Assembly (NCBI RefSeq): GCF_011043735.1
Contig: NZ_JAAKGV010000003.1
Coordinates: 1 to 64,000, forward strand
Direction: 5' to 3'
Source of the DNA: Methylobacterium sp. DB0501
GTDB lineage: Bacteria > Pseudomonadota > Alphaproteobacteria > Rhizobiales > Beijerinckiaceae
DNA: 64,000 nt
The position numbers and the translations under genes were made by a program. A model generated the notes under the pieces. It was not told the origin of the DNA and made no database searches. It was given only the letters and a program-made list of their open reading frames with translations. Shown piece by piece: positions 1-7,044 of the stretch; within the stretch, counting starts at the first letter, position 1, and the number at the start of each line of letters is the position of its first letter.

Positions 1-211
1 GGTGCGCCACCGGGTGCGAGCGATCCAGCTCAAGCAGTGGAGGCGCGGCCCGACCATCTACCGGGCCTTGCTGGCGCTGGGCGCCAAACCCGAGGGCGCT
101 CTGCCGGTGGCGGCCAACAGCCGCCGCTGGTGGCGCAACAGCGGGATGGCGCTCAACGGCGTGCTGACCCTGGCCTGGACGGACAAGCTCGGCCTGCCAC
201 GTCTCGCCTGA
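1..211 (+). CDS. Group II intron reverse transcriptase/maturase, C-terminal fragment
   Basis: The window opens inside a gene whose last roughly 69 codons match the C-terminal maturase/thumb region of bacterial group II intron-encoded proteins. Recognisable pieces are the basic stretch RVRAIQLKQWRRG, the RRWWRNS motif and the closing DKLGLPRL. The protein would assist splicing and retrohoming of its host intron. The reverse-transcriptase domain and start lie upstream of the window. The intron 3' domains follow directly, which supports the assignment. Several substitutions from the usual consensus (for example GMALNGV where RLALNRV-like sequence is typical) may mean a degenerate copy, but this cannot be judged from the fragment. 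Confidence 0.85.
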   Translation, partial: VRHRVRAIQLKQWRRGPTIYRALLALGAKPEGALPVAANSRRWWRNSGMALNGVLTLAWTDKLGLPRLA

Positions 212-299
212 CCTCAACTCCTCGAACCGCCCGGTGCGGACCCGCATGCCGGGTGGTGTGGGAGGGGAGCGATCCGTAAGGATCGCCCCCTATCCCGAT
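1..299 (+). mobile_element. 3' end of a group II intron (domains V and VI)
   Basis: Downstream of the maturase stop, bases 224-259 fold as a domain V hairpin, with GAACCGCCCGG pairing to CCGGGTGGTGT and a TGCGG/CGCA upper stem. Bases 260-299 form a domain VI-like stem (GGAGCGATCC with GGATCGCCCC), followed by a short A-containing strand and a terminal CCCGAT. The intron 3' boundary is therefore placed near 299. Whether the intron is intact depends on sequence before base 1. Confidence 0.75.
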
Positions 300-757
300 T
301 GGGCCCTCCACGCCGGATCGCAGGGAGGCGCCCTCGGCCGTGAAGGTCGCGAACGAGTGGCCGACCTCGCGAAGAGCGGCGCGCCTTCCTGTTCTGCGCG
401 GCAGGGCTGTTCAGGGATAAGTCCCTTTGAGCTCGAGCGCATCTCCCCCTCTCCCGCGCGGGAGAGGGGGAGATGCGCCACGATGTGCCCCGGACGGCCT
501 GCCGGTGCGGAGGAGGGGATCCCGCCCTCGGCCTTCGGACGATTTCACCGCGGGCCGCCTTTCCTCGCACGGCCGACGACATCTCGGCGTCCTGTCGCGA
601 CGGAATTTCGGTCCTGAGGCTGTAGGCGCAATATTAAATTTTCGTCAGGTTTCGCTGGATTGCCGAAGGGGAGAGCAGTCGCTCCCAATTTCCTCTTGAC
701 CATTCCTGGGGGGAGGAGCAGCATAGTCTTCGTCGAGTCGAACTCGAGGAGGTAGCC
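300..757. other. Non-coding stretch downstream of the intron
   Basis: No convincing gene is present in these roughly 460 bases. They contain a perfect 42-bp palindrome at 437-478 and an AT-richer patch at about 630-660. A weak TTGACC hexamer lies near 694, and a good Shine-Dalgarno sequence (GAGGAGG) lies just before a small ORF at 758. Open frames here on both strands have no recognisable domains. Confidence 0.5.
437..478. repeat. Perfect 42-bp intergenic palindrome
   Basis: Two 21-base arms, beginning GCGCATCTCCCCCTCTCCCG, meet without a spacer at base 457/458. The CTCCC...GGGAG core resembles other intergenic palindromes in this window (about 9406, 21496 and 57874), so it probably belongs to a dispersed REP-like family rather than acting as a gene-specific operator. 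Confidence 0.7.
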
Positions 758-844
758 ATGACTTTTCAAGGTTGCAGCCCTCACGCAACGCAGACCGATG
801 CCGGTGACCAGGAAACTCCACCGGACACAGATCGACAGGGATAG
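758..844 (+). CDS. Possible 28-residue peptide
   Basis: An ATG preceded by a strong GAGGAGG ribosome-binding site (spacing 5) opens a 28-codon frame starting MTFQGCSPHATQ and ending in TAG. It has no known domain, signal peptide or membrane segment, and it is rich in D, T and Q. It could be a short true peptide, a leader ORF for the hairpin region that follows, or the remnant of a longer gene. Support is only the ribosome-binding site and the reading frame. Confidence 0.25.
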   Translation: MTFQGCSPHATQTDAGDQETPPDTDRQG

Positions 845-846
845 TG

Positions 847-927
847 GTTTCAGGGCGGGCTGAATACGATACGGGGCCGAGTCGGCCATCACAATCGTAT
901 CGTGCGACACCACCCGCACCCTGAAAC
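847..927. repeat. Three-tier nested inverted repeat upstream of the BrnA-like gene
   Basis: Three pairs of complementary arms are nested: GTTTCAGGG (847-855) with CCCTGAAAC (919-927), ACGATACG (866-873) with CGTATCGT (896-903), and GGCCGA (875-880) with TCGGCC (882-887). Together they could form one long interrupted stem. Possible roles are an RNA structure controlling the downstream gene, a relic of an IS end, or an operator array. Confidence 0.45.
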
Positions 928-1025
928 GTGGACCCTGCCCCTCAAGGCTCGTCGGTGCTCTGGCGGGCCTTCGTCGTTTTCGGGTTCGCCTCCGCCATGG
1001 TAGGGCTGTCCGAGGAGGACTCTTG

Positions 1026-1301
1026 ATGTCATTCGACCGTTCCCGCCGCGGCAGCGATCCCCGGCAAACCGCCGAGGCCGCGTTCCGCGCCGTGACCCGC
1101 AAGACCCCGGAGGGCCCGGCGCCCGAGGGCAAGACCGCCGACGGCAAGGTGGCCAGGCCCGCCGCGAAAGCCGCCGTTCCGGGCGTGCGCGAGACCGTGT
1201 CCCTGCGCCTCGACCGCGACGTGCTCGACCGCTTCCAGGAGGACGGGCCGGGCTGGCAAGACCGCATCAACGCCGCCCTGCGCAAGGCCGCAGGGCTCTG
1301 A
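1026..1301 (+). CDS. BrnA-like antitoxin (orphan)
   Basis: This 91-residue protein ends in a region typical of BrnA antitoxins: SLRLDRDVLDRFQEDG followed by PGWQDRINAALRKA. In that family this segment forms a ribbon-helix-helix DNA-binding and dimerisation domain. BrnA normally neutralises the BrnT ribonuclease and represses its operon. The N-terminal half is a low-complexity Ala/Pro/Lys linker. The ATG at 1026 is preferred over the TTG at 1023 because the GAGGAGG-type site lies about 8 bases upstream. No brnT-like gene is visible within the window, so it is an orphan regulator or the residue of a toxin-antitoxin pair. Confidence 0.6.
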   Translation: MSFDRSRRGSDPRQTAEAAFRAVTRKTPEGPAPEGKTADGKVARPAAKAAVPGVRETVSLRLDRDVLDRFQEDGPGWQDRINAALRKAAGL

Positions 1302-1528
1302 TGCGCCTGTCTCCGACGCGGCTGCGTTTCGCCGCGTTGCTGCCGGTGCCGGCCGCACCGGCGCAGGCCCGGGTGACCAACCCGTTCGCGTCGAACGACC
1401 CCTCGGTGCCGATTCGCGAACGGGTGGCCCCGCCGCGGCTCAGCGCAGGAACTGCCCGAAGGCCCGCGGTCCGTCCGCGGTCTTCACCGTCCCGGTCACC
1501 GTCAGGGACCCGGTATCGATCACCGTGA
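1301..1528 (+). CDS. Doubtful short exported protein overlapping the start/stop junction
   Basis: The frame begins at an ATG overlapping the stop of the BrnA-like gene (TGATG). Its N-terminus is signal-like: RLSPTRLRFAALLPVPAAPA. The last 89 bases run antisense into the beta-propeller gene on the other strand and become Arg/Ser/Pro-rich, which suggests the true coding part, if any, is only the first 40-45 codons. It may be the stump of a longer gene truncated at the convergent junction. Confidence 0.2.
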   Translation: MRLSPTRLRFAALLPVPAAPAQARVTNPFASNDPSVPIRERVAPPRLSAGTARRPAVRPRSSPSRSPSGTRYRSP

Positions 1529-2390
1529 GGGTGTTCGATTCCCAGTTCGCCACGTAGACGTGGCGGCCGTCCGGGCTCGCCTGGATGCCCTCCGGGTACT
1601 CGCCGACGTCGAGCCGGGGCCCCGGCGCCAGGCTGGCGGTGTCGAAGGTGCTGACCGTGCCGCCATACTGGTCGGTGACGAAGGCGCGCCCACCCGCCAG
1701 CGCCACCGCGTAGGGCCGCTCGCCGACCTTGACCCGGCCGATCTCACGGCGCGCCGCGATGTCGATCACCGAGACGTCGTTCGAGCCGACATTGGCCGCG
1801 TAGGCGCGCGTGCCGTCGGCATCGATCGTGACCCCGAACGGCCGCGTGCCGACCGGGATCACCGCGACCCGCCGGCGGGTCGCGGCGTCGACGAGGGACA
1901 GGGCGTCGTCGTCCCGGTCCGCGGCGAGGAGAAGCTTTCCGTCCGGCGTCACCGCGATCCCGGAGGGCGAGGTGCCGACCGCGATCTCGGCGGTGACCGC
2001 GAGGGTCTTGGGATCGACCTCCCACAGCCGCTCGGCGTACCAGTCGGCGACGTAGACCGCGCCGCTCACCGGATTCACCCCGACCCCGAGGGGTCCGCCG
2101 CCGAGCGGCACCGTGCGGGCGATCCGCCGCGTTGCCGCGTCGATCACCACCAGCGCCTTGCCCTCCGGGGCGGTGACGTAGACCCGTGCCCGGTCCGGCG
2201 ACAGGGCGATGCCGGCCGGCGCCCCCGGCACGGGGATCGTCGCCACCACCTTGCGGGCGTCGAGATCGATCACGTCGACCGTCTCGGCATTCTGCGCGGT
2301 GACGAAGGCCTCCGCCGCCCGCGAGGGGACCGGCGCGACGCCGATCCCGACCAGAAGGCAGAGCCCGGCGAGGCGCCGGGCGGGCGTCAC
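1440..2390 (-). CDS. Secreted YVTN-type beta-propeller protein
   Basis: This 316-residue protein has an N-terminal signal peptide (GLCLLVGIGVAPVPSRAA) and about six to seven repeats of the YVTN/NHL-like blade. Characteristic strings are VYVTAPEGKALVVID, AVYVADWYAERLWEVD and VYVANWESNTLTVID. Such periplasmic propellers accompany PQQ-dependent dehydrogenase systems and may bind or scaffold partner proteins. The start is a GTG that overlaps the stop of the MxaD-like gene by 4 bases (GTGA), indicating translational coupling. It is the last gene of a minus-strand run starting at 6894. A second propeller gene lies at 8412. Its biochemical function is unknown. Confidence 0.8.
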   Translation of the reverse strand: MTPARRLAGLCLLVGIGVAPVPSRAAEAFVTAQNAETVDVIDLDARKVVATIPVPGAPAGIALSPDRARVYVTAPEGKALVVIDAATRRIARTVPLGGGPLGVGVNPVSGAVYVADWYAERLWEVDPKTLAVTAEIAVGTSPSGIAVTPDGKLLLAADRDDDALSLVDAATRRRVAVIPVGTRPFGVTIDADGTRAYAANVGSNDVSVIDIAARREIGRVKVGERPYAVALAGGRAFVTDQYGGTVSTFDTASLAPGPRLDVGEYPEGIQASPDGRHVYVANWESNTLTVIDTGSLTVTGTVKTADGPRAFGQFLR

Positions 2391-2926
2391 GAGTTACCCT
2401 TCTCGATCTTGGCCTTCAGGTTGTCGAGGCCGCTGCGGTACAGCGCCTTGACCGCCTTGATCGCCGCCTCGTCGCTCAGCTCGGGCGGCGGGTCGTTGTT
2501 CATGTAGCCGCGGTAGAACGCGCCGTCCCACACCACTTCCGACGCCTTGCCGCCGTCGACCGGCTCGACCTTGATCGTCGAGGAGTAGTTGTTGACCGGC
2601 AGCACCTTCACGTCGACCTTGTCGATCCGGTACGACAGACTCTTCTGCTCGGCAGAGTACTTGTAGAGTTCTTCCTCGACGGTGGCGCCGCCCTTCAGGG
2701 TCAGGGTGCGGGTGGCCTTGATCTCGTTGCCGCCCTTGCCCTCGGTCTTCTCGACCGGCGGCAGCCAGCTCATGTCCTGGAAGTTGCCGACCACGGCCCA
2801 GACCTTGTCCGGGCTGGCGTTGATCGTGACCTTCTCCTCGACCTTCTTGCGGGTCGGGCCGTGGGCCTGGGCCGCGGGGGCTGCCGCGAAGGCGGCGACC
2901 AGGGCCGCCGCGATGATGCGCTTCAT
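2387..2926 (-). CDS. mxaD: MxaD-like periplasmic SRPBCC-family protein
   Basis: This 179-residue protein has a clear signal peptide (KRIIAAALVAAFAAAPAAQA) followed by an SRPBCC/START-like fold, with INASPDKVWAVVGNFQDM near the mature N-terminus. It resembles MxaD, a periplasmic protein that in Methylobacterium stimulates electron transfer from methanol dehydrogenase to its cytochrome. Start choice: the ATG at 2926 has AGGAGAG about 5 bases upstream, whereas a further upstream ATG at 2956 would bury the signal peptide. It sits between a DUF447 gene and a beta-propeller gene, not in a visible mxa or xox operon, so the specific partner is uncertain and the symbol denotes family membership. Confidence 0.75.
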   Translation of the reverse strand: MKRIIAAALVAAFAAAPAAQAHGPTRKKVEEKVTINASPDKVWAVVGNFQDMSWLPPVEKTEGKGGNEIKATRTLTLKGGATVEEELYKYSAEQKSLSYRIDKVDVKVLPVNNYSSTIKVEPVDGGKASEVVWDGAFYRGYMNNDPPPELSDEAAIKAVKALYRSGLDNLKAKIEKGNS

Positions 2927-2952
2927 CGGTCTCTCCTTGTAACGCGAACGGT

Positions 2953-3546
2953 TCACGCGTCATCGACCGCGAGGGACGCGGCGGCCGCCTGCGGCAGGGC
3001 GGCCGCGACCTTCGCGGCGATCCAGTTCCAGGCCTCGCGCTCGGCGGGCCCGGCCGTCTTCTCGACGGCGATGCGGTGGTGGTGCAGCTCGGCCAGCACC
3101 GTCTCGGGGTTCAGCATGTGCAGGCGCGTGGACAGGATCGCCCCCTCCAGCACCGCGTTGACCGCCCGGTTGTGGCCGAGGAACGGCCGGTGCGAGTCCG
3201 CGTGCACCACCCGGCCGCGGAAGCGCGGCCGGACGGGATCGTCGCGCACCTCCACGACCTGCAATTCCATGTGGCCGTAGGCGTCGGCCAGCCGCGGCAC
3301 CGGGATGGTGCGGCACGGCACGGTCGCCCAGTCGCGCCGGCCGGTGACGCAGCCGGCGATCACCCGGATGTCGGCGGGCGCCGCCGCGGCGAAGAACGGC
3401 TGCACCTCCAGGTTGGCGATGGTCGGCGAAGGCCGGAACGGCGCCACCCAAAAATCCTCGCCGTCCCGGATCAGCCCGAACGGCACCAGATGCACGGCCC
3501 CGTCGGAAGCGGCCGTGGTCACGACGGTCTCGAGGATCAGCGGCAT
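2953..3546 (-). CDS. DUF447-family protein of the H4MPT gene set
   Basis: This 197-residue soluble protein matches the DUF447 family, a flavin-reductase-like split-barrel group found in methanogens and in H4MPT-using methylotrophs. Visible hallmarks are the N-terminal LETVVTTAASDGAVHLVPFG and the central FRGRVVHADSHRPFLGHNRA. In methylotrophs this family is tied by genome context to H4MPT or methylofuran synthesis or use, but no reaction is proven. It follows the DHPS-like gene by 16 bases and precedes the MxaD-like gene by 26 bases on the same strand, so co-transcription is likely. An FMN-binding role is an inference from the fold family. Confidence 0.7.
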   Translation of the reverse strand: MPLILETVVTTAASDGAVHLVPFGLIRDGEDFWVAPFRPSPTIANLEVQPFFAAAAPADIRVIAGCVTGRRDWATVPCRTIPVPRLADAYGHMELQVVEVRDDPVRPRFRGRVVHADSHRPFLGHNRAVNAVLEGAILSTRLHMLNPETVLAELHHHRIAVEKTAGPAEREAWNWIAAKVAAALPQAAAASLAVDDA

Positions 3547-3562
3547 GATTCTCGATGATTCC

Positions 3563-4954
3563 TTAGGGCTTCCCGCTGTGGCGCGTGTGGCCCGGGGCCT
3601 TGAAGCGGGTGGTGTCCTCGACCTCGTCGTCCATGGCGCAGCCCCAGTCCAGCGGCTCGTCCTGCACGTAGCGCTTGCCGAGCCGCCAGGCGAGTTCCGC
3701 CTTGGTCAGTTCACCGCCGAGATAGAAGGCGTGGGCGCCGTCGCCCTCGACGCCGAGGTCGGGGAAGAACGCCATCGCGTCGTGCCCGGTCTTGTGGATG
3801 TCCCGGTTGTAGATGTGCACCCCGTCCTCCGCCAAAGCCACGCGGTAATTGGGGTCGCGCACCTCGGCGGCGAGGGCCGCGATCTCGTCGGGCGTCTGGG
3901 TGTAGGGGCGCTTGTCGTGGAGCGAGAGCAGGGCGCGGCCGTAGCCCTTCGGCAGGGCGGCGTCGGCCTTCGCCGCGTACATCACCCGGCGGGCGGCGTC
4001 GTGCTCCTCGACCGTGCGGCGGGTGTGGTTCGAGACCTGCACGATCAGCACGTTGCCGATCGACAGTTCCGAGCACACGCCCATCAGCAGCGCCGTCACC
4101 CCGAGGCTGTCGGCCTCGGTGAGTTCGGTCAGGTTGCCGGTGCCCATCATCATGGCGATGTCGGGATGGCGGCGCCGGGTCTCGTGATAGCGCACCAGCG
4201 AGGCGGCGAAGCCGAAATGGATCGGTTCGAGGATCGGGTCGGCGATGAACGGCCGGCCGGCCCGCTGCATCCGGTCGATCGCCCGGTCGAGGGAGGCCAG
4301 GTCGTCGGGCCGCACCGGCACCAGCACCGGCACCGCGTCGGTCTCGAAGGCGAGGTCGAGCGTGTCCTCGTTGAGGCTGAGGAGGAAGTCGGCGCCCGCC
4401 GCCGCGCCCTGCCGCAACTCGTCGGCCGAGAACGAATCGACGCTGACCCGCAACCCCTCGGATTTCAGCAGCCGCACGGTGTCGCCGAGATGCGGGAAGG
4501 GCGTGTCCGGCAGGCCGCCGAGATCGATCACGTCGGCCCCGCGCCGGGCGAGGTCCTTCGCCCGGGCCAGGATCTCCTCCGGCGACAGCCGCGACGCGTC
4601 GACGATCTCGGAGAAGATCCGCACGTCGTGGCGCGACAGGTCGACCTTCCGCCCGGCGAGCCCGAGGAAGACCGGCAGGTCGACGATCTCGTCCGGGCCC
4701 CGCTCCACCGGCAGGCCGAAATGCGCCGCCAGCGCCGCCGGATCGGCCCGGCAGCGGCCGGGCAGGATGACCCGCGTCGCGCCCTCCGGGATCGTGACGC
4801 GGCGACGGATGATTTCTTCCGTCATCAGGGCCGCGACCTTCACGCCGGCATCCGCGATCGTCCAGGCGAAGCGCTCCGGCGGCAGCCCGGCCGCGATCTT
4901 CTCCAGCCGCGCCTTGGCGAGGCGCCCGGTGACGAAGACGAGATGCTCCTTCAC
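3563..4954 (-). CDS. Dihydropteroate synthase-like protein, H4MPT pathway
   Basis: This 463-residue protein has an N-terminal domain of about 120 residues (HLVFVTGRLAKARLEKIAAG) followed by a DHPS-like TIM barrel. Barrel signatures include GADVIDLGGLPDTPFPHLGD, RVSVDSFSADEL and IADPILEPIHFGF. The family occurs in methanogens and methylotrophs and is expected to act in pterin-carrier (H4MPT) assembly, where the pterin is joined to ribofuranosylaminobenzene phosphate. That reaction is inferred. The start is a GTG overlapping the kinase stop by 4 bases (GTGA), which fits coupling. It has no signal peptide and is presumed cytoplasmic. Confidence 0.75.
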   Translation of the reverse strand: MKEHLVFVTGRLAKARLEKIAAGLPPERFAWTIADAGVKVAALMTEEIIRRRVTIPEGATRVILPGRCRADPAALAAHFGLPVERGPDEIVDLPVFLGLAGRKVDLSRHDVRIFSEIVDASRLSPEEILARAKDLARRGADVIDLGGLPDTPFPHLGDTVRLLKSEGLRVSVDSFSADELRQGAAAGADFLLSLNEDTLDLAFETDAVPVLVPVRPDDLASLDRAIDRMQRAGRPFIADPILEPIHFGFAASLVRYHETRRRHPDIAMMMGTGNLTELTEADSLGVTALLMGVCSELSIGNVLIVQVSNHTRRTVEEHDAARRVMYAAKADAALPKGYGRALLSLHDKRPYTQTPDEIAALAAEVRDPNYRVALAEDGVHIYNRDIHKTGHDAMAFFPDLGVEGDGAHAFYLGGELTKAELAWRLGKRYVQDEPLDWGCAMDDEVEDTTRFKAPGHTRHSGKP

Positions 4955-5544
4955 GCGGCGCACTCCGCGATCCGCTCGCGGCACGGCCGGTCGCCGCCGG
5001 GCCCGCGCAGCACGATCCTCCCGGCGAAGCGGGACGCGAAGCCCGGGAAGGCGCCATCGACCAGCCCGGCCCGGGCGAGCTCGGCCGGTCCGGCTCCGGG
5101 GCGCGCATCGACGGATTTCACGACCAGGCACGCCCCCGCGCCGAGATGGGCCGCGAGCCAGAGCGCCAGGCTGTCCGAGGTGACGTCCCAGGTCTCGGGG
5201 ATCTCCGGCCGTCCGGCCTTGAGCGCCGACGGGTCCCAGACCGGCACGGCCCCGGCGGCGAGGGCCGGCGCGGGGTCCTGCGTCACGCCGAGACGCGGCT
5301 CGAGGGCGGCGAAGATCCGCGCCATCGCCGCCATGGCGTCGAGGGCGAGGCGATGGGCGAGGGGATCGGGAAAGCCGAGCGCTCCTTGCGCCGCCCGCAC
5401 CGCATCGGCCAGCCCGCCGCCGCCCGGCACGACCACCACCCGTCCGTCGGCGCCGTCGGCGAGCGCGCCGAGCACCCGGCACAGCCGGGCCCGATCGGCC
5501 ACCAGGCTGCCGCCGACCTTCACGACGGTGAGAGCGTGGCTCAT
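4951..5544 (-). CDS. MfnE-like amino-acid-kinase-family protein (furan phosphate kinase)
   Basis: This 197-residue kinase-fold protein begins VVKVGGSLVADRARLCRVLG, the nucleotide-binding start of amino acid kinases, followed by VVVVPGGGGLADAVR. Later motifs are TWDVTSDSLALWLAAHLGA and LVVKSVD. Members encoded next to MfnB correspond to MfnE, which phosphorylates (aminomethyl)furanmethyl phosphate to the diphosphate in methanofuran synthesis. Here the product would feed methylofuran, the C1 carrier of the Fhc complex. The ATG at 5544 starts just ahead of the conserved motif. A longer upstream frame adds a basic, non-conserved tail and was rejected. Confidence 0.75.
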   Translation of the reverse strand: MSHALTVVKVGGSLVADRARLCRVLGALADGADGRVVVVPGGGGLADAVRAAQGALGFPDPLAHRLALDAMAAMARIFAALEPRLGVTQDPAPALAAGAVPVWDPSALKAGRPEIPETWDVTSDSLALWLAAHLGAGACLVVKSVDARPGAGPAELARAGLVDGAFPGFASRFAGRIVLRGPGGDRPCRERIAECAA

Positions 5545-5650
5545 GCTGCACGTCCTGCGCGAGCAGGGCTTCCCCGGAAACGGCGCGGGATCCCGCGCCA
5601 TATCTCGGCCCGGATGCGTCCGCGGCCAGCCCCCGCCTGCACGGTCACGA

Positions 5651-6349
5651 TCACGCCGCCTCGACGCGGGGCACGATGGCCGCGAGCCGGCGCGCGCCTT
5701 CCGCGATCCGCTCCGGATCGAGACGCCCCGTCCGGTCCCCCTGCGCGCACAACCCGCCGCGGAAGCCGAGATAGCCGGGCCCCAGCGCCGCCAGGACCGG
5801 GATGTCGTCGAGGGCGAGCGAGCCGGCGAGGCCCGAGAGCAGCCCCTGCGACCGGCACGCGGCCGCGAATCCGGCGAGGCGGGGGAGGGGCAGGTGGTCG
5901 GTGAGCCGGCGCCCGTCCTTGGTCTTCGTGTCGATCATCGCGCCCGCGAAGCCGGCGGCGGCCAGCCCCGGCACGTCGGCCCCGTCCGGCCCGTCCTCGG
6001 CGAACAGGACCGCGATCACCGGCAGGCCGGCGGGCAGGCGCAACCCGGCCGGGTCGCGCCCCGGTGCCCAGGCGATCTTGAGGTAGCGCACGCCGGTGCC
6101 GGCGAGCGCCGCGAGGCAGGCCGAGGCCTCGCCGGCGTCGCGCGGCTCGCCCGCCACCGCGCTCGAGAGCCGGTCGCCGGCGGCCGCCGCGATCGCCCGC
6201 ACCGTCTCGGCGGGCAGCGCCCCGAGGGCGCCGCGGTCGGGATCCTTGGCGTCGATCAGGTCTGCGCCGCGATCGCGGGCGAGCGTCGCCTCGGCGGCGT
6301 CGCGCACGCTGACGAGGAGGCGGACGCGGGAAGGGGAGGTGTGGGGCAC
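5651..6349 (-). CDS. MfnB-like (5-formylfuran-3-yl)methyl phosphate synthase
   Basis: This 232-residue TIM-barrel protein matches the MfnB/DUF556 family, which condenses two glyceraldehyde-3-phosphate molecules into the furan precursor of methanofuran. Diagnostic segments are RLLVSVRDAAEATLARDRGA, LIDAKDPDRGALGALP with the catalytic-type Lys, VRYLKIAWAPG and AGAMIDTKTKDGRRLTDHLP. Its length equals that of archaeal MfnB. The start is a GTG at 6349, 5 bases after the DUF2380 gene stop. With the MfnE-like and MfnF-like genes in this window it implies de novo synthesis of methylofuran. Confidence 0.85.
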   Translation of the reverse strand: MPHTSPSRVRLLVSVRDAAEATLARDRGADLIDAKDPDRGALGALPAETVRAIAAAAGDRLSSAVAGEPRDAGEASACLAALAGTGVRYLKIAWAPGRDPAGLRLPAGLPVIAVLFAEDGPDGADVPGLAAAGFAGAMIDTKTKDGRRLTDHLPLPRLAGFAAACRSQGLLSGLAGSLALDDIPVLAALGPGYLGFRGGLCAQGDRTGRLDPERIAEGARRLAAIVPRVEAA

Positions 6350-6354
6350 GGGGA

Positions 6355-6894
6355 TCAGGACCGGTTCGGCAGCGGCTCGGCGAAGAGGCGGTTCTTCACC
6401 AGCGAACGGACGCCGTGGAGCCAAGTGTCGTCGGTGTCGCCCTGGATCACCACCTGGCCGCCGCGCAGCACCTTGCCGCTCTCCGCCTCCGTGATGGTGA
6501 CGTTCAGGTTGAGCACCTGGGGGGCGCTGCGCTGGACGTAGCCGTAGACGACGAGGACCGCCCCCGCCGCCTGGGCGATCTTTTCCGCGCAGCCCTCGCA
6601 CTTGTAGAGCGGCGCGTCGCGCCGGATCGCCGCGGCCTGGCCGCCGAGATCCACGGGCTCGAGCCCGCGCTCCGTCACGGCCCGGCGCAGCGCCTCGCTG
6701 GCGAGGTTCAGGCGCCGCGCATCCTCCGGCCGCAAGGGGCGCGGCCCGATCGTGCCCGGCTCGGCGAGCTCGATCCCGAACACGGCCGCCTTCTCCGCCC
6801 CGGCCTTCTCCACCTGGGCCTGCTCCGGCGCGGCGGCGGCGGGCAGGCCGACGAGCAGGGCCGCGAGGGCGGGAAGGGTGCGGAGAACCAGCAT
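6355..6894 (-). CDS. DUF2380/DUF3280-type exported protein
   Basis: This 179-residue protein has a signal peptide (RTLPALAALLVGLPAAAAPE) and a compact domain in which YKCEGCAEKIAQAAGAVLVV and GDTDDTWLHGVRSLVKNRLF stand out. This fits the DUF2380/DUF3280 group of periplasmic proteins of unknown function, which often neighbour PQQ-alcohol oxidation genes. The CEGC pair could form a disulphide. It is the first gene of the minus-strand run ending at 1440 and is divergent from the PQQ-type binding-protein gene at 7045, with 150 bases between them. Confidence 0.6.
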   Translation of the reverse strand: MLVLRTLPALAALLVGLPAAAAPEQAQVEKAGAEKAAVFGIELAEPGTIGPRPLRPEDARRLNLASEALRRAVTERGLEPVDLGGQAAAIRRDAPLYKCEGCAEKIAQAAGAVLVVYGYVQRSAPQVLNLNVTITEAESGKVLRGGQVVIQGDTDDTWLHGVRSLVKNRLFAEPLPNRS

Positions 6895-7044
6895 CGCCCG
6901 ACCCTCGCACGCCGATGCCCGGCGGCGCAACGCGCGCCCGCCTCCCCCGCCTTCGGACTTTCGGGGGAGGGCGCGGGTCCTTAAGGAATCCTCATCGATG
7001 AGGCGTTGAGGCCGCCCGAGAATCCCTGGTAGCGTGCCGCCCGC
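6895..7044. promoter_or_regulatory. Divergent promoter region between the cofactor and PQQ-transport clusters
   Basis: This 150-bp spacer must hold promoters for both divergent gene runs. It contains a hairpin with arms CCTCCCCCG (6941-6949) and CGGGGGAGG (6962-6970), and an AT-richer segment, AAGGAATCCTCATCGATGAG, near 6982-7001. No sigma-factor boxes could be assigned with confidence. Confidence 0.4.

Noticed and set aside
545..1285. Minus-strand frame opposite the BrnA-like gene
   Set aside because: Arg/Ser-rich, no domain, no ribosome-binding site; the plus-strand BrnA-like frame has both.
3305..6541. A very long plus-strand open frame (over 1000 codons) antisense to the cofactor genes
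   Set aside because: Composition is His/Gly/Arg/Ala-rich with no domain, as expected for the antisense of high-GC genes; the minus strand carries recognisable enzymes.
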